From assembly GCA_934644965.1 (NCBI GenBank), contig CAKUDG010000007.1, positions 45,150 to 109,149 of the forward strand: 64,000 nucleotides of DNA, written 5' to 3'. The translations under genes were made by a program, and so were the position numbers. This document shows positions 43,385 through 52,847 of this stretch, piece after piece; position 1 is the stretch's first letter; every line of letters starts with the position of its first letter. Origin of the DNA: an uncultured Victivallales bacterium. Lineage in GTDB: Bacteria > Verrucomicrobiota > Lentisphaeria > Victivallales > UBA1829. The notes below the pieces were generated by a model. The model was given only the letters and a program-made list of their open reading frames with translations, ran no database searches and was not told the DNA's origin.

Positions 43385-44590
43385 TCAGTAGCTTTTTTTA
43401 ATTTCCAGAACCTGCATTTCCGGAATTTGCGGCGCAATGAGTTCTTCCAGGGAGTCGGAACGGAATTCTTTTCCGGAAAGAGAGACGGGAGAACGCATGC
43501 TGCTGTCCGGCGCTTCCCGGCCCGGAGTTTCTCCTCCGCGCCCGGAAAAGAAAAACGCGAATACGCCCCAGCAGAGCAGGATCAGAATCAGAACTCCTCC
43601 GGAAACAAGCATATACAACAGATTCCGCACTCGTTTCTCCTCTTCCGCATTCACCAGACAATCCTGTTCCATGTCCTGAATCAACTTCCCGGGAACATCG
43701 GAAGGCGGGGCGAGATGTCGAAGCTTCTCATTCGCCAGGTCAATTCCGTTCTGATCCAGGTTGTACAGCGAACAGAGCGAACGGATGTATGCGGAAATAT
43801 AGACAGGCGGCGGAAGACGTTTCATGTCATCCTTTTCCATGGCTTCCAGATAGTCGGTGCGGATTCGTGTGAAACGCTCTGCATCGGCGATGGTATAGCC
43901 TGCCGCCGTCCGGGCATCGCGGAGAAGATTTCCCAGTGTGTAGTGCTCGGAAAACGCTTTTTCCCCGAGAGACACTTTTCTGGCAGGAGTGGGCACGTTC
44001 GGAGTTTCCTGACGGATTCCGTCAGGGAAAACATGATCCTTTTCAATAAATTGCGGTGAATCATCCGGAAACGGATCCCGATGAGGAAGCGGGCTGTCTT
44101 CGGAAAAAATCAGGGGCTGTCTTCCCGCGTCCTCCTGCTGTTCTTCGCTGTCTGGGTAGCCTGAAGCGTTTCTTTTGTCATGAGAAGCGGGATTTTCTCC
44201 ATTCCCTGCCGTGATGAACGGGGAGGAAAACACACCCGGAGAGGAGGAGGAATCTCCCGGTCCCAATGATCCGCCGTCCTCTGTGCTGTCCTCTCCGGCG
44301 GAGACGGAAGAGACGGCAAAGGCTTCTGCGAGAGAAACAGGCGGATTTTCCCTGCCCTGCTGCTCCTCCTCTTCCTCTTTCCGATGTTTTTCTTCCATTT
44401 CCCTGAGACTGCTCAGAGGCAGGGGGGAAGAAGAGGTGGAGGGTGTCTTGTTTTCCGCAGACGCATCCTCCTCGTTTCCGGGGGGGAAGTCTGTAACAGC
44501 TGCAAACAGGTCGTCCGGTCCGTTTTGTGTTCCGAACTCCTGTCTGTTTTCCTCTCCGCCGCCGCTGTTGCTGTTCATGATATGGCGCAT
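43385..44590 (-). CDS. RodZ-like HTH membrane protein
   Basis: 401 residues. A Ser/Glu/Pro-rich disordered region fills about 1-210. The RodZ-type HTH_25 domain follows at about 213-278 (TLGNLLRDARTAAGYTIADA, TRIRTDYLEAMEKDD), then a single membrane helix at about 324-347 and a 54-residue extracytoplasmic tail. RodZ links MreB to the wall-elongation machinery. The order is inverted relative to E. coli RodZ only in that the disordered part precedes the HTH. It sits 100 bases downstream of ftsK. An ATG four codons later is an alternative start. Confidence 0.78.
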   Translation of the reverse strand: MRHIMNSNSGGGEENRQEFGTQNGPDDLFAAVTDFPPGNEEDASAENKTPSTSSSPLPLSSLREMEEKHRKEEEEEQQGRENPPVSLAEAFAVSSVSAGEDSTEDGGSLGPGDSSSSPGVFSSPFITAGNGENPASHDKRNASGYPDSEEQQEDAGRQPLIFSEDSPLPHRDPFPDDSPQFIEKDHVFPDGIRQETPNVPTPARKVSLGEKAFSEHYTLGNLLRDARTAAGYTIADAERFTRIRTDYLEAMEKDDMKRLPPPVYISAYIRSLCSLYNLDQNGIDLANEKLRHLAPPSDVPGKLIQDMEQDCLVNAEEEKRVRNLLYMLVSGGVLILILLCWGVFAFFFSGRGGETPGREAPDSSMRSPVSLSGKEFRSDSLEELIAPQIPEMQVLEIKKSY

Positions 44591-44692
44591 CCGTTGCTGT
44601 TCTGTTCCGCTGTTCTGTTTCTGAAATTTTGAATAAGAAGAAAGATCTGGTCTGTTTTCATGCTTAATAAGATAACATCATTCCGGGAGCTT

Positions 44693-47600
44693 TCAATCGT
44701 TTTTTTCCAATTCGTCGAAAACAAGGATTTCGCGTTTCTGGCCTCCGGGGAGGGGGCCGCTGATGATGCCGCGTTCTTCAAGCACATCAATGATTTCGGC
44801 CGACTTGTTGTACCCGACGCCGAGACGGCGCTGGAGATAGGAGGTGCTGACTTTGTTTTCGTTGATGACGATTTCGAGCGCACGCCGGATCAAGTCGCCG
44901 TCTCCGGGCTGGAGATATTTGGCGGCCACGGAATTGGCGAATTCGGAGGGAAGAGCGTTTTCCAGGTCTTCCTCGTCCTCGTCGGAGGGGTTCTCGCCTG
45001 CGTTTTTGACTTCGACATCTTCTGCGACCACCTGCGTGTCGAAATGCTGTTCAACCTGTCCGGAAACGAAGTCCACGACCCTCTGGATCTCAGGGTCGGA
45101 CACCATGGATCCCTGGATGCGCTCCAGTCCGGACGCTCCGGGCGGTTTGAAGAGCATATCCCCCATGCCCAGAAGTTTTTCCGCTCCGCCTGCATCCAGA
45201 ATGACGCGGCTGTCCATGTTGGAGCCGACCTTGAATGCAATCTTCGTCGGAAGATTGGCCTTGATGAGTCCCGTGATGACGTCTTTCCTGGGGGTTTGCG
45301 TGGCGATGACCAGATGGATTCCCGCGGCGCGTCCCTTCTGCGCAATCCGGCAGATGGAGGTTTCCACATCGGCTTTCGCCTCCGTCATCATGATGTCCGC
45401 CAGCTCGTCGATGATGATGACCAGAAGAGGCAGTTCGGGCGGGATGACGTTCCCGTCGTCATCCAGCACCGGTTCCGGATCAGGCGGTCTTCCGTTGAAT
45501 CCGGCAAGATTTTTCGCCTTCACCTTGGCAAGCACCTTGTAGCGCCGTTCCATTTCGTTCACGCCCCAGCGCAGGGCCAGGGGCACTTTCTTCGGGTCGT
45601 TCACCACCGGTGTGATCAGATGCGGCAATGGACGGTACATTTCCAGTTCCACCACCTTCGGATCCACCAGAATCAGACGCAGACGCGAAGGGGGAAATTT
45701 GAACAGAAGACTCATAATCAACGTGTTCATGCAGACCGATTTCCCGGAACCGGTCGATCCGGCGATCAGAAGATGGGGGGCCTTTGCAAGATCCGTCGCC
45801 ACGACAGCTCCCCCGATGTCGCGCCCCAGAATGATCGGAATGCTCATATGTGTGTCGCGCCAGGTCGCCGATTCCATCAGCGAGCGGATGTACACCACGC
45901 TCGACACCTTGTTCGGCACCTCGATCCCCACGGTGTTCTTTCCCGGAATCGGCGCCAGAATGCGGATGCTTTCCGCCGCCAGGTCCATGGCGATGTTGTT
46001 CTGGATGCTGGTGACTTTTTCCACCTTCACGCCGTTCTCAAGCGATATCTCAAAACGCGTCACACGGGGACCGACGACAATTTCACTGACACGACCGTCC
46101 ACATTGAAGCTTTCCAATGTCGACTGCAGACGTTCCCGGGAGAGCTCTATATGATCCACATCCTCGTTTTTGCTTTCCTTCTGCTTGTCGAGCAGCGAAA
46201 CCGGCGGCAGCGTATAGTCCTGGCAGTCCCCGAAATTCTGGAGTGAAGATCCTCCCCTCTTGATTTTCCCTCCCCCTTGAGCCTGAGGTGGATACTGCCC
46301 TGCGGCGGAGAGTCCTCCGGAAGTCAGCGGTTCCGCATGGTTGGCTTTCTCAGGATCATACGTCTTTACTCTGGCCTGTCCGGGCATGCCGTTCCCGGGT
46401 GCAGCAGCGGAGAAGCTGGATTCCTTCCTTCCCTCTTCCTCCTCTTTCTCCTGCGCCGTATGCCCATATGGAAATTCGTTCCCTCCAGCCGCCGCAGCTG
46501 CTGCGGCGGATGCCGGACGCATCATCTGGGGCTGATGTGGAGAAGCGGAGACGGACGATGGTGATGAAAGCGGCTGGATTCCTCCCATGAAGGCTGCTGC
46601 ACTGCCTGCACCACGGCCCTGCGGAATTCCGACAAGCTGTCCGGGAAGGGGAGCCGGGGGAGCGGGTTTGTAATATTCGTCCTCGTCGTCTTCTTTATTT
46701 CCCGTCGCGGGAGAAGATTGTATGGAGCCGTTTCCGGAGGAGACGCCCGGGGAATGATGAGGTGAGGAGGAAGCCTGGCGTGCTGCCGCCGTCGTTGTTC
46801 CGCTTTCCTCCCATGGCGGGGAATCGCCTGTGCCGCCGTCTCCGGAAGAAGTTTCCTCCCCGTCCAGACCGGGGCGGCGGATGGGGGGATGGGGATGCGC
46901 CGTGTGTTCGAGTTGCACGGATTCCGGTTCCGCCACTTCCTCATTGCTGCCGGAGAGGGGCCCGGGAGCGGATCTTCTCCGGAGGGATTCCGTTTTGCCG
47001 TTTCTTCCCTCCTCCATGGCGTGTTGGGGGAAGTTCCGGGAATTTTCCAGCTGTCTTCGGAGAAGTTCGGTCAGCAGGTCCTTCCAGTCGGCCATAAAAA
47101 GGAAGAAGAGGCCCGGCAGGATCAGGATCATCGCGACGACCGCCGTCCCAATGGTCCCGATGTAATTCCGGATCAGTCCAGCATTGATATATTCCGTTTC
47201 CGGTGCTGCGAGCTGGGATCCGATCACTCCTCCCGAAAGCGCGAGCGCCGGTGTTTCCGCCCGTCCGATTCCGAGTGCATCGGTGCTCCTGCAGAATTCC
47301 TGCGGCCACATGGCCATGAGAATGGTGATGCCGAGACAGACGGTGATCAGCGCACCCGTGTAGCCTGACGGCCGTTTCAACGGATACGGCAGAAAAGGCC
47401 GCAGAATGGATATCGTCAGAAGAATGCTGACCGGATAGGAAGCCAGCCCCAGCAGATAGAGCATGGCTCTTGCAATCTGGGCTCCGAGCGGCCCGATCCA
47501 GTTGCGGATGGGTTCGGATGTGCCGCCTTCCAGCACGGAAAGATCCGCTTTGTCATGGGAAAACAGCGCAAGCAGGAAGAGCAGCAGCAACCCGAGCAGG

Positions 47601-47698
47601 AAGATGTGCCGGAAGCGGAAAGCTCCTTTCCCGGTTTTTCCCTCTTCCTCTTCCTTTCCCTTTGTGTTTTCTTTTTCTTCCCTGTATTCGTCCGCCAT
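44693..47698 (-). CDS. ftsK: FtsK/SpoIIIE DNA translocase
   Basis: 1001 residues. Four membrane helices occupy about 28-190, followed by a long Pro/Ser/Gly linker (about 220-490), the RecA-like motor with Walker A LLIAGSTGSGKSVCMN (about 645) and Walker B LLVIIIDELADIM, and the C-terminal winged-helix gamma domain (about 925-990, STSYLQRRLGVGYNKSAEII). It pumps chromosome ends across the septum and activates XerCD at dif sites, guided by oriented KOPS sequences. Start ATG 47698 has only a weak ribosome-binding site. Confidence 0.96.
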   Translation of the reverse strand: MADEYREEKENTKGKEEEEGKTGKGAFRFRHIFLLGLLLLFLLALFSHDKADLSVLEGGTSEPIRNWIGPLGAQIARAMLYLLGLASYPVSILLTISILRPFLPYPLKRPSGYTGALITVCLGITILMAMWPQEFCRSTDALGIGRAETPALALSGGVIGSQLAAPETEYINAGLIRNYIGTIGTAVVAMILILPGLFFLFMADWKDLLTELLRRQLENSRNFPQHAMEEGRNGKTESLRRRSAPGPLSGSNEEVAEPESVQLEHTAHPHPPIRRPGLDGEETSSGDGGTGDSPPWEESGTTTAAARQASSSPHHSPGVSSGNGSIQSSPATGNKEDDEDEYYKPAPPAPLPGQLVGIPQGRGAGSAAAFMGGIQPLSSPSSVSASPHQPQMMRPASAAAAAAAGGNEFPYGHTAQEKEEEEGRKESSFSAAAPGNGMPGQARVKTYDPEKANHAEPLTSGGLSAAGQYPPQAQGGGKIKRGGSSLQNFGDCQDYTLPPVSLLDKQKESKNEDVDHIELSRERLQSTLESFNVDGRVSEIVVGPRVTRFEISLENGVKVEKVTSIQNNIAMDLAAESIRILAPIPGKNTVGIEVPNKVSSVVYIRSLMESATWRDTHMSIPIILGRDIGGAVVATDLAKAPHLLIAGSTGSGKSVCMNTLIMSLLFKFPPSRLRLILVDPKVVELEMYRPLPHLITPVVNDPKKVPLALRWGVNEMERRYKVLAKVKAKNLAGFNGRPPDPEPVLDDDGNVIPPELPLLVIIIDELADIMMTEAKADVETSICRIAQKGRAAGIHLVIATQTPRKDVITGLIKANLPTKIAFKVGSNMDSRVILDAGGAEKLLGMGDMLFKPPGASGLERIQGSMVSDPEIQRVVDFVSGQVEQHFDTQVVAEDVEVKNAGENPSDEDEEDLENALPSEFANSVAAKYLQPGDGDLIRRALEIVINENKVSTSYLQRRLGVGYNKSAEIIDVLEERGIISGPLPGGQKREILVFDELEKND

Positions 47699-47734
47699 GA
47701 TCGCTTAGAAGCTCCGGGGGGAGTGTGAAGATCC

Positions 47735-47778
47735 TGTGATTCGTTTGTGATTCGTTTGTGATTCGTTTGTGATTCCGC
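47735..47778. repeat. 11-bp tandem repeat, four units
   Basis: TGTGATTCGTT three times, then a diverged fourth copy (TGTGATTCCGC), about 40-80 bases upstream of ftsK. Confidence 0.9.
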
Positions 47779-48165
47779 TCATCCGGGTCCGGACGCCGGG
47801 AGCGGATGGCACGCTTCTGGAACAGGGGCAAGATAGCACGCTTCTGGAAATATAAAAGAGGGAAAGTGAAAAAATGTCTGAAAAGCGTGTCTCTTTTTCC
47901 CTGGAGTGCCGCTGTTGCTCCGGGGTGTATTTTTTTGCGGCGGGACCACGTCTTTTCATAAATGCTCAGGGAAACGCTCTTTCTGCTGCTGCGGAGTCCA
48001 CTTTCCCGCTTCTCATGAATTCGGTCTCTCCCCTGAAAGAGGCCTGAAAGAGAGCTGAGGGCGGCTTTCCTCCCCTTTTTTTCCCTTCTCTCTTCCTTCC
48101 GGGGCTTGTTTTTCTCCTTTCCCCTCTGCCGGGTGTGGAAAAAAATGCGTGCTTCTGAGAAAGAA

Positions 48166-48194
48166 TTGCAAGAATCCGTCGGGAGCGTTATATT
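48166..48194 (+). promoter_or_regulatory. distal promoter of the aminotransferase
   Basis: TTGCAA (48166-48171), 17 bases, TATATT (48189-48194). It would give a leader of about 170 bases. Confidence 0.5.
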
Positions 48195-48271
48195 AACGTT
48201 GCTGCAGTAAATGAAAGTGGCAGAATGGGAAAAACGGAGAAACGGAACTGGAGAAGATCGGAAGGGAGAAA

Positions 48272-48300
48272 TTGATTTTCCGCTGGACCTCCTCTGTATT
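48272..48300 (+). promoter_or_regulatory. possible proximal promoter of the aminotransferase
   Basis: TTGATT (48272-48277), 17 bases, TGTATT (48295-48300), about 70 bases before the start codon. Confidence 0.4.
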
Positions 48301-48369
48301 GCCCTGCAATGCCCCGGAACAGACAAATCAATTCAGAAGCAAAGAATAAAGAATGGAGTATATCACAGC

Positions 48370-49587
48370 ATGAAAGAACTTCTTTCCCGTGAAATCCGGG
48401 ATCAGCTGGGCAATTCCTCATGGATCAGGCGGATGTTTGAAGCAGGGATTGAACTGAAGAAGAAATACGGTGCGGAGAACGTGTATGATTTCAGTCTGGG
48501 CAATCCGGATCTTCCGCCGCCTCCTGGCGTGGCGGCGGCGCTGCACAGGATTGCGGACAAGGCGGAGAATCCGTTTTCGCTGGGATATATGCCGAATGCG
48601 GGATTTACTTCCACGCGCAGGGTGCTGGCGGAACGGCTCTCGGAGGAGCAGAATGTTGCCGTATCCGGGGAGAGAGTGATTGTGACCTGCGGCGCGGCGG
48701 GAGGGCTCAATGCATTTTTCCGGGCTGTGCTGAATCCTGGAGATGAGGTGATCTGCCCGTCGCCCTACTTTGTCGAATACGGTTTTTACGCGGGGAACTG
48801 CGGGGGAATTCTGAAACCGGTCCGGACGAAGGAGGACTTTTCTCTGGACTGCGCCGCAATCGCGGAAGCGCTCTCGCCGGCGACGCGGGCGGTGCTTGTG
48901 AATTCTCCGAACAATCCCACTGGACGCATTTATTCCAGGGCTGAACTTGAGGAGCTGGCCCGGGTCCTGAAGATGGCATCGGAAAAATACGGCCGCACGG
49001 TGTATCTGATTGCCGATGAGCCGTACCGCTTCCTGAATTTCGATTCCCTGGAAATTCCCTCTGTATTTGAATTGTATCCGGCATCGGTGGTGATCGGGTC
49101 CTTTTCCAAGAGTCTTTCTCTTGCGGGGGAACGCATCGGATACGTGGCGGTGAATCCCGCGCTGGAAGGGGGGGAGGCTCTGGTGGCAGGGGTGATTATG
49201 ACGAACCGGATTCTCGGATTCGTGAACGCTCCTGTCATCGGGCAGATGCTGATTGAGGAATGCGCCCGGAGCCTTGTAGATCTGGAAGTCTACCGCCGCC
49301 GCCGCGATCTGATGGCGGCGGTGCTGGATGCCGCCGGAATCGAATACGCCATGCCGCGCGGAGCGTTTTATTTCTTTCCGAAGTCTCCGACGGAAGACGA
49401 GTCTGCTTTCATTCAGGCGCTGGTCGCGGAACGGATTCTGGCCGTACCGGGAACGGGCTTCGGACTTCCCGGATATTTCCGGCTCGCCTTCTGTGTGGAG
49501 GACAGTGTGATCCGGAATTCCGCGGACTCCTTCAAACGTGCGGTTGCCGCGGTGAAGGACCATGCCGCTTCACCGGACCGTTCCTGA
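48370..49587 (+). CDS. PLP-dependent aminotransferase, class I/II
   Basis: 405 residues from ATG 48370 (GGAG at 48355-48358); 53 upstream codons lie within the promoter region and are rejected. Fold type I: FSLGNPDLPPPPGV, GYMPNAGFTSTRRVLAERL, VNSPNNPTGRIYS, LIADEPYRFLNF and the PLP lysine in GSFSKSLSLAGERIGYVA (about 233). It resembles aspartate/alanine-type aminotransferases that use pyridoxal phosphate to move an amino group between amino and keto acids. Substrate not decided. Monocistronic. Confidence 0.92.
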   Translation: MKELLSREIRDQLGNSSWIRRMFEAGIELKKKYGAENVYDFSLGNPDLPPPPGVAAALHRIADKAENPFSLGYMPNAGFTSTRRVLAERLSEEQNVAVSGERVIVTCGAAGGLNAFFRAVLNPGDEVICPSPYFVEYGFYAGNCGGILKPVRTKEDFSLDCAAIAEALSPATRAVLVNSPNNPTGRIYSRAELEELARVLKMASEKYGRTVYLIADEPYRFLNFDSLEIPSVFELYPASVVIGSFSKSLSLAGERIGYVAVNPALEGGEALVAGVIMTNRILGFVNAPVIGQMLIEECARSLVDLEVYRRRRDLMAAVLDAAGIEYAMPRGAFYFFPKSPTEDESAFIQALVAERILAVPGTGFGLPGYFRLAFCVEDSVIRNSADSFKRAVAAVKDHAASPDRS

Positions 49588-49998
49588 AAAAAACACAATA
49601 CCACCGATGATTCCCTGCCCGGAGGAAAGAGTGCCCCCGGGTGGGAAAACCGGACAGCTTCTCTCCTTCCCCCTCCTGTTCCCGTACCGGGAAACCCGGA
49701 ATCCGGGAGGGAGGACGCTGAGACCATCCGATCCGGGAAAACCTGTGTGGTGAATCCGGGGAAAACCGTTCTTCTCTTTCTTCCCGCGCCGCATGCGGGA
49801 AAAAGCGGAGGCCCCTCCTGCATCTTCCGGATCTTCCGCGTACTCCCTTTCCCATTTTTTGTTCCGGAGAGTCGAGGAGGGGTTTTCGGGATTTTTTCCG
49901 GGAAAAAACATTTCTCCGGGGGGCGGGGGATGCTTTGCTGAATTCAGAAAACTCTGCCTCATTCCCGGCTCCCGCCCTCTTCCGGACCCAGGACGGTC
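49588..49998. other. convergent intergenic region
   Basis: 411 bases between the aminotransferase and mutL stops. It contains a small CCGGG-AAA-CCCGG inverted repeat at 49687-49699 without a T tract. No gene is supported. Confidence 0.45.
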
Positions 49999-52032
49999 TT
50001 ATTTCCTTCCGAAACGCCGTTCGATTTCATTCAGGGAGATGTTCAGCACGGTGGGACGCCCATGGGGACAGGAGAAGGGCTGTTCGCAGTCCGCCATGGC
50101 GCGGATGAGCGCTTCCGCCTCCTGGAGCGAGAGACGGTCATGTGCTTTGACCGCCGCTTTGCATGCTGCGCGGGCAATCTGGTTGATTTCGGCTCTTCCG
50201 GCGATGCCGCTGTCCGTGATTCCGGCAAGCAGGTCCCGGAAAATTCCGCCGGCGTTGTCCTGAGGGAGTGCCGGAGGGATGCCGTTGAGTTTGACGGTGT
50301 TCTGTCCGAAAGGTTCAATTTCAAACCCCAGTTTTGCGAAACATTCCGCATTTTTCTCCACGAAAGCGGTTTCCGCGCGTGACAGTTCAAGCGTAATCGG
50401 GAGCAGGAGGCGCTGGGAGAGAGAAACATCCCTCCTTTTCAGAATCTGTTCAAACAGCACCCGTTCATGCGCCGCGTGCTGGTCGATCAGGACCAGTCCT
50501 CCCGGAATGGAGCCGACAATATAGGAATCTTCAAGAAGTCCGAGAATCTGCAGCTTGTCTGCGCCTGGGAATTTTCCGGAGTCCGGGGCTGCGGATACGG
50601 CCGCCGCAGGTCCGGTTTCCTCCCCTTCGCCGTTGCCTCCGTTCGGGGACGGAGCCATTCCCTGAGCGGAGGAGGCATGGAAAAGAGGCATGTCCGGCTG
50701 TCCGGAGGAAGATGGCGAGGCGGATCCGGCAGAGGATAAGGAGGAAAGAACCCGGTATTCCACAAGCGCGGTTTTCAGAATACGTTCGATCGAACAGCCT
50801 CCCGCCGCATCATCCGGAAAGAGTTTTCCTGCAAGTCCGGCGGATGCCGTTCCCGGGAATGATGACGGCGCGGAAGAAGAGGAGAAGGCCCCCGGCTCCG
50901 ATGATGCGGTTTCGGGTCCGGAAATTTTTTCCCCTGCGTTTCCGGCGGATTTCGGTGGAAACCCGGTTTCCTCTTCCGGGAATGCCGCCGGGGATGTGAC
51001 TCCGTACCCGGACATCCGGCCGGTGATGCAGGGGATCACCGGATCTGCCAGACGGAGCGCTTCCGTCACCGCATTCCTTACCGCCGAGATGACCTCGAAT
51101 TCATTCCGGAAGCGCACCTCTCTCTTGGCGGGATGCACGTTCACATCGACGGAACGGGGAGGCATGGAGAGAAACAGGATCGCCGCCTGATAACGTCCTT
51201 TGTCGAGAGTCGGCCCGCACCCTTCCCGGATGCCGCGGTAGACTGCGGCGGACTCGACGGGTCGTGCATTCACGAAAACCCGCTGCTCCTGGCGGGAAGG
51301 TCTCGTATAAGATCTTCTGGAAATGAAGCCGGTGATCCGGATTCCGGATTCCGTTCTGGCGACGGGCACCATGGCGTCGGAGAATTCCTTTCCGAAAAGC
51401 TCTCTGATGCGCGGGGCCAGAGTGTCCGCCGAAGGGCTGGAAATGCTGGCGCGTCCGTCCAGACGCAGTTCAAAAGCCACATGCGGATGCGCCAGGGCCA
51501 TGTTTGTGATGACTTCAACAATATGCCGTTCTTCCGTTGCGGCGCTTTTCAGAAATTTTCTGCGGGCGGGGACGTTGCCGAAGAGATCCCGCACCGTGAT
51601 TTCCGTTCCCGGAGCGCAGCCTGTCGGACGTGCTGAAAGCTCCTTCGAGGCGTGAACGGCAATTTCAAAGCCTTCGGAAGACTCTCTCCTCCGAGTGCGG
51701 ATCGTCATTCTCGATACGGAGGCGATGCTCGGGATGGCTTCGCCGCGGAAACCGAAGGAATGGATGGTGAAAATGTCACCTTCATCCCGGATTTTGCTGG
51801 TGGCGTGGGATTCCAGGCAGAGCATGGCGTCGTCCGGATCCATTCCTTCCCCGTTGTCCAGCACGGAGATCAGTTTCTGCCCTCCCTGCTCGACGGAAAC
51901 GATAATCTTCGTGGCTCCCGCATCCAGCGAGTTTTCCACCAGTTCCTTCACAACGGATGCCGGGCGCTCCACCACTTCTCCCGCGGCAATCCTGTTGCAC
52001 ACCGCTTCGCTCAGCAAACGGATCCTGCTCAT
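49999..52032 (-). CDS. mutL: DNA mismatch repair protein MutL
   Basis: 677 residues. The GHKL ATPase N-terminus has ERPASVVKELVENSLDAGAT, DNGEGM and the lid THSFGFRGEA-like motif; a Ser/Gly/Pro linker covers about 345-490; the C-terminal dimerisation domain follows. The endonuclease motif is intact: DQHAAHERVLFEQ fits DQHAx2Ex4E, with ACKAAVKAHD and CPHGRPT also present. So this is a nicking-type MutL, unlike the E. coli protein. It overlaps the upstream TPR gene (ATGA). No mutS is in the window. Confidence 0.96.
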   Translation of the reverse strand: MSRIRLLSEAVCNRIAAGEVVERPASVVKELVENSLDAGATKIIVSVEQGGQKLISVLDNGEGMDPDDAMLCLESHATSKIRDEGDIFTIHSFGFRGEAIPSIASVSRMTIRTRRRESSEGFEIAVHASKELSARPTGCAPGTEITVRDLFGNVPARRKFLKSAATEERHIVEVITNMALAHPHVAFELRLDGRASISSPSADTLAPRIRELFGKEFSDAMVPVARTESGIRITGFISRRSYTRPSRQEQRVFVNARPVESAAVYRGIREGCGPTLDKGRYQAAILFLSMPPRSVDVNVHPAKREVRFRNEFEVISAVRNAVTEALRLADPVIPCITGRMSGYGVTSPAAFPEEETGFPPKSAGNAGEKISGPETASSEPGAFSSSSAPSSFPGTASAGLAGKLFPDDAAGGCSIERILKTALVEYRVLSSLSSAGSASPSSSGQPDMPLFHASSAQGMAPSPNGGNGEGEETGPAAAVSAAPDSGKFPGADKLQILGLLEDSYIVGSIPGGLVLIDQHAAHERVLFEQILKRRDVSLSQRLLLPITLELSRAETAFVEKNAECFAKLGFEIEPFGQNTVKLNGIPPALPQDNAGGIFRDLLAGITDSGIAGRAEINQIARAACKAAVKAHDRLSLQEAEALIRAMADCEQPFSCPHGRPTVLNISLNEIERRFGRK

Positions 52033-52847
52033 TTTCTGCCGCCGCCTCCTTTTTGTTTTCCCGCCGCCCGGAGGGCCTCGGACTGTTTTTTCTCCGCTTC
52101 CTGAAGAATCCGGATGAATTCGGCATTGTCCTTCAGACTGTCCAGCTGAGGCGAGACGGCCGTCAGCGCCAGAATCCGCTCCCCGAGTTTCTCATACGCC
52201 TCCCGGAAATAGCGGATGGCTTTTTCCGTATCGCCCGCCGCCGCGTACATCCCGGAAAGGTTGAACGGCGCGAACGCGGCCGCGGGATTCAGTTCCAGAA
52301 CTTTTTCCTCGTTCCGGATGGCTTCCTCGATTTTGTTCTGCCTTGCCAGCGCGGCGCCCAGATCGTTGTAGACGGCGGGATCGTCCGGTGTAATGACTGC
52401 GCGTTTCCGGAAGAAGAATTCCGCCTCGGCGTATTTTTGCTGCTTGTAAAGAAGATTGCCGAGAAGCGCCAGAATCCGGGGGTCGGAAGGATAAAAAACG
52501 CAGAGCGTGCGGAGATGATCTTCCGCGTTCCGGAAATCTCCTTTCTCAAGATCTGCGTACACACGGGAAAGGGTTTCTTCCAGACGCGGACGGATGTCCG
52601 TATCCTCCTCCGTCCGTCCATTATGACCGGACTCTCCGCCCCGGAGCCGCTGCCCCGAAGAATCGCTGTGCGAGAAAAAGGGACTCAGATTCATTCTCGG
52701 TTCAACAAACCCTCCCCCCGGGTTTTCCTCCGGCATGGATGCAGACGTGATCCCGCGAAGATGAAGCACCAGAATTGTGGCCAGAATCACCAGTGCGAAA
52801 ATAATGATGAAGGGAGTCAGCCTGACAATCGGCGCCTGGGATTTCAT
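52029..52847 (-). CDS. membrane-anchored TPR protein
   Basis: 272 residues from ATG 52847, overlapping the ABC ATPase stop (ATGA); its own stop overlaps mutL. One N-terminal membrane helix (about 13-31, FIIIFALVILATILVLHL), a disordered stretch, then four TPR units from about 95 to 225 (ALLGNLLYKQQKYAEAEFFF, VYNDLGAALARQNKIEEAI, APFNLSGMYAAAGDTEKAIR), with a charged tail. Probably a scaffold facing the periplasm. The partner is unknown. Confidence 0.75.
   Translation of the reverse strand: MKSQAPIVRLTPFIIIFALVILATILVLHLRGITSASMPEENPGGGFVEPRMNLSPFFSHSDSSGQRLRGGESGHNGRTEEDTDIRPRLEETLSRVYADLEKGDFRNAEDHLRTLCVFYPSDPRILALLGNLLYKQQKYAEAEFFFRKRAVITPDDPAVYNDLGAALARQNKIEEAIRNEEKVLELNPAAAFAPFNLSGMYAAAGDTEKAIRYFREAYEKLGERILALTAVSPQLDSLKDNAEFIRILQEAEKKQSEALRAAGKQKGGGGRK

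Larger units (their letters stand above)
47699..48369. other. divergent intergenic region between ftsK and the aminotransferase
   Basis: 671 bases. It contains an 11-bp tandem repeat (47735-47778), a 27-bp-spaced direct repeat GCACGCTTCTGGAA (47809-47822 and 47836-47849) and two plus-strand promoters. No gene is supported. Confidence 0.55.

Noticed and set aside
40871..44059. 1062-codon open frame on the plus strand
   Set aside because: It is antisense to three genes with recognisable domains (ankyrin, S24/HTH, RodZ-like); its translation shows no domain. It arises from GC-rich codon bias.
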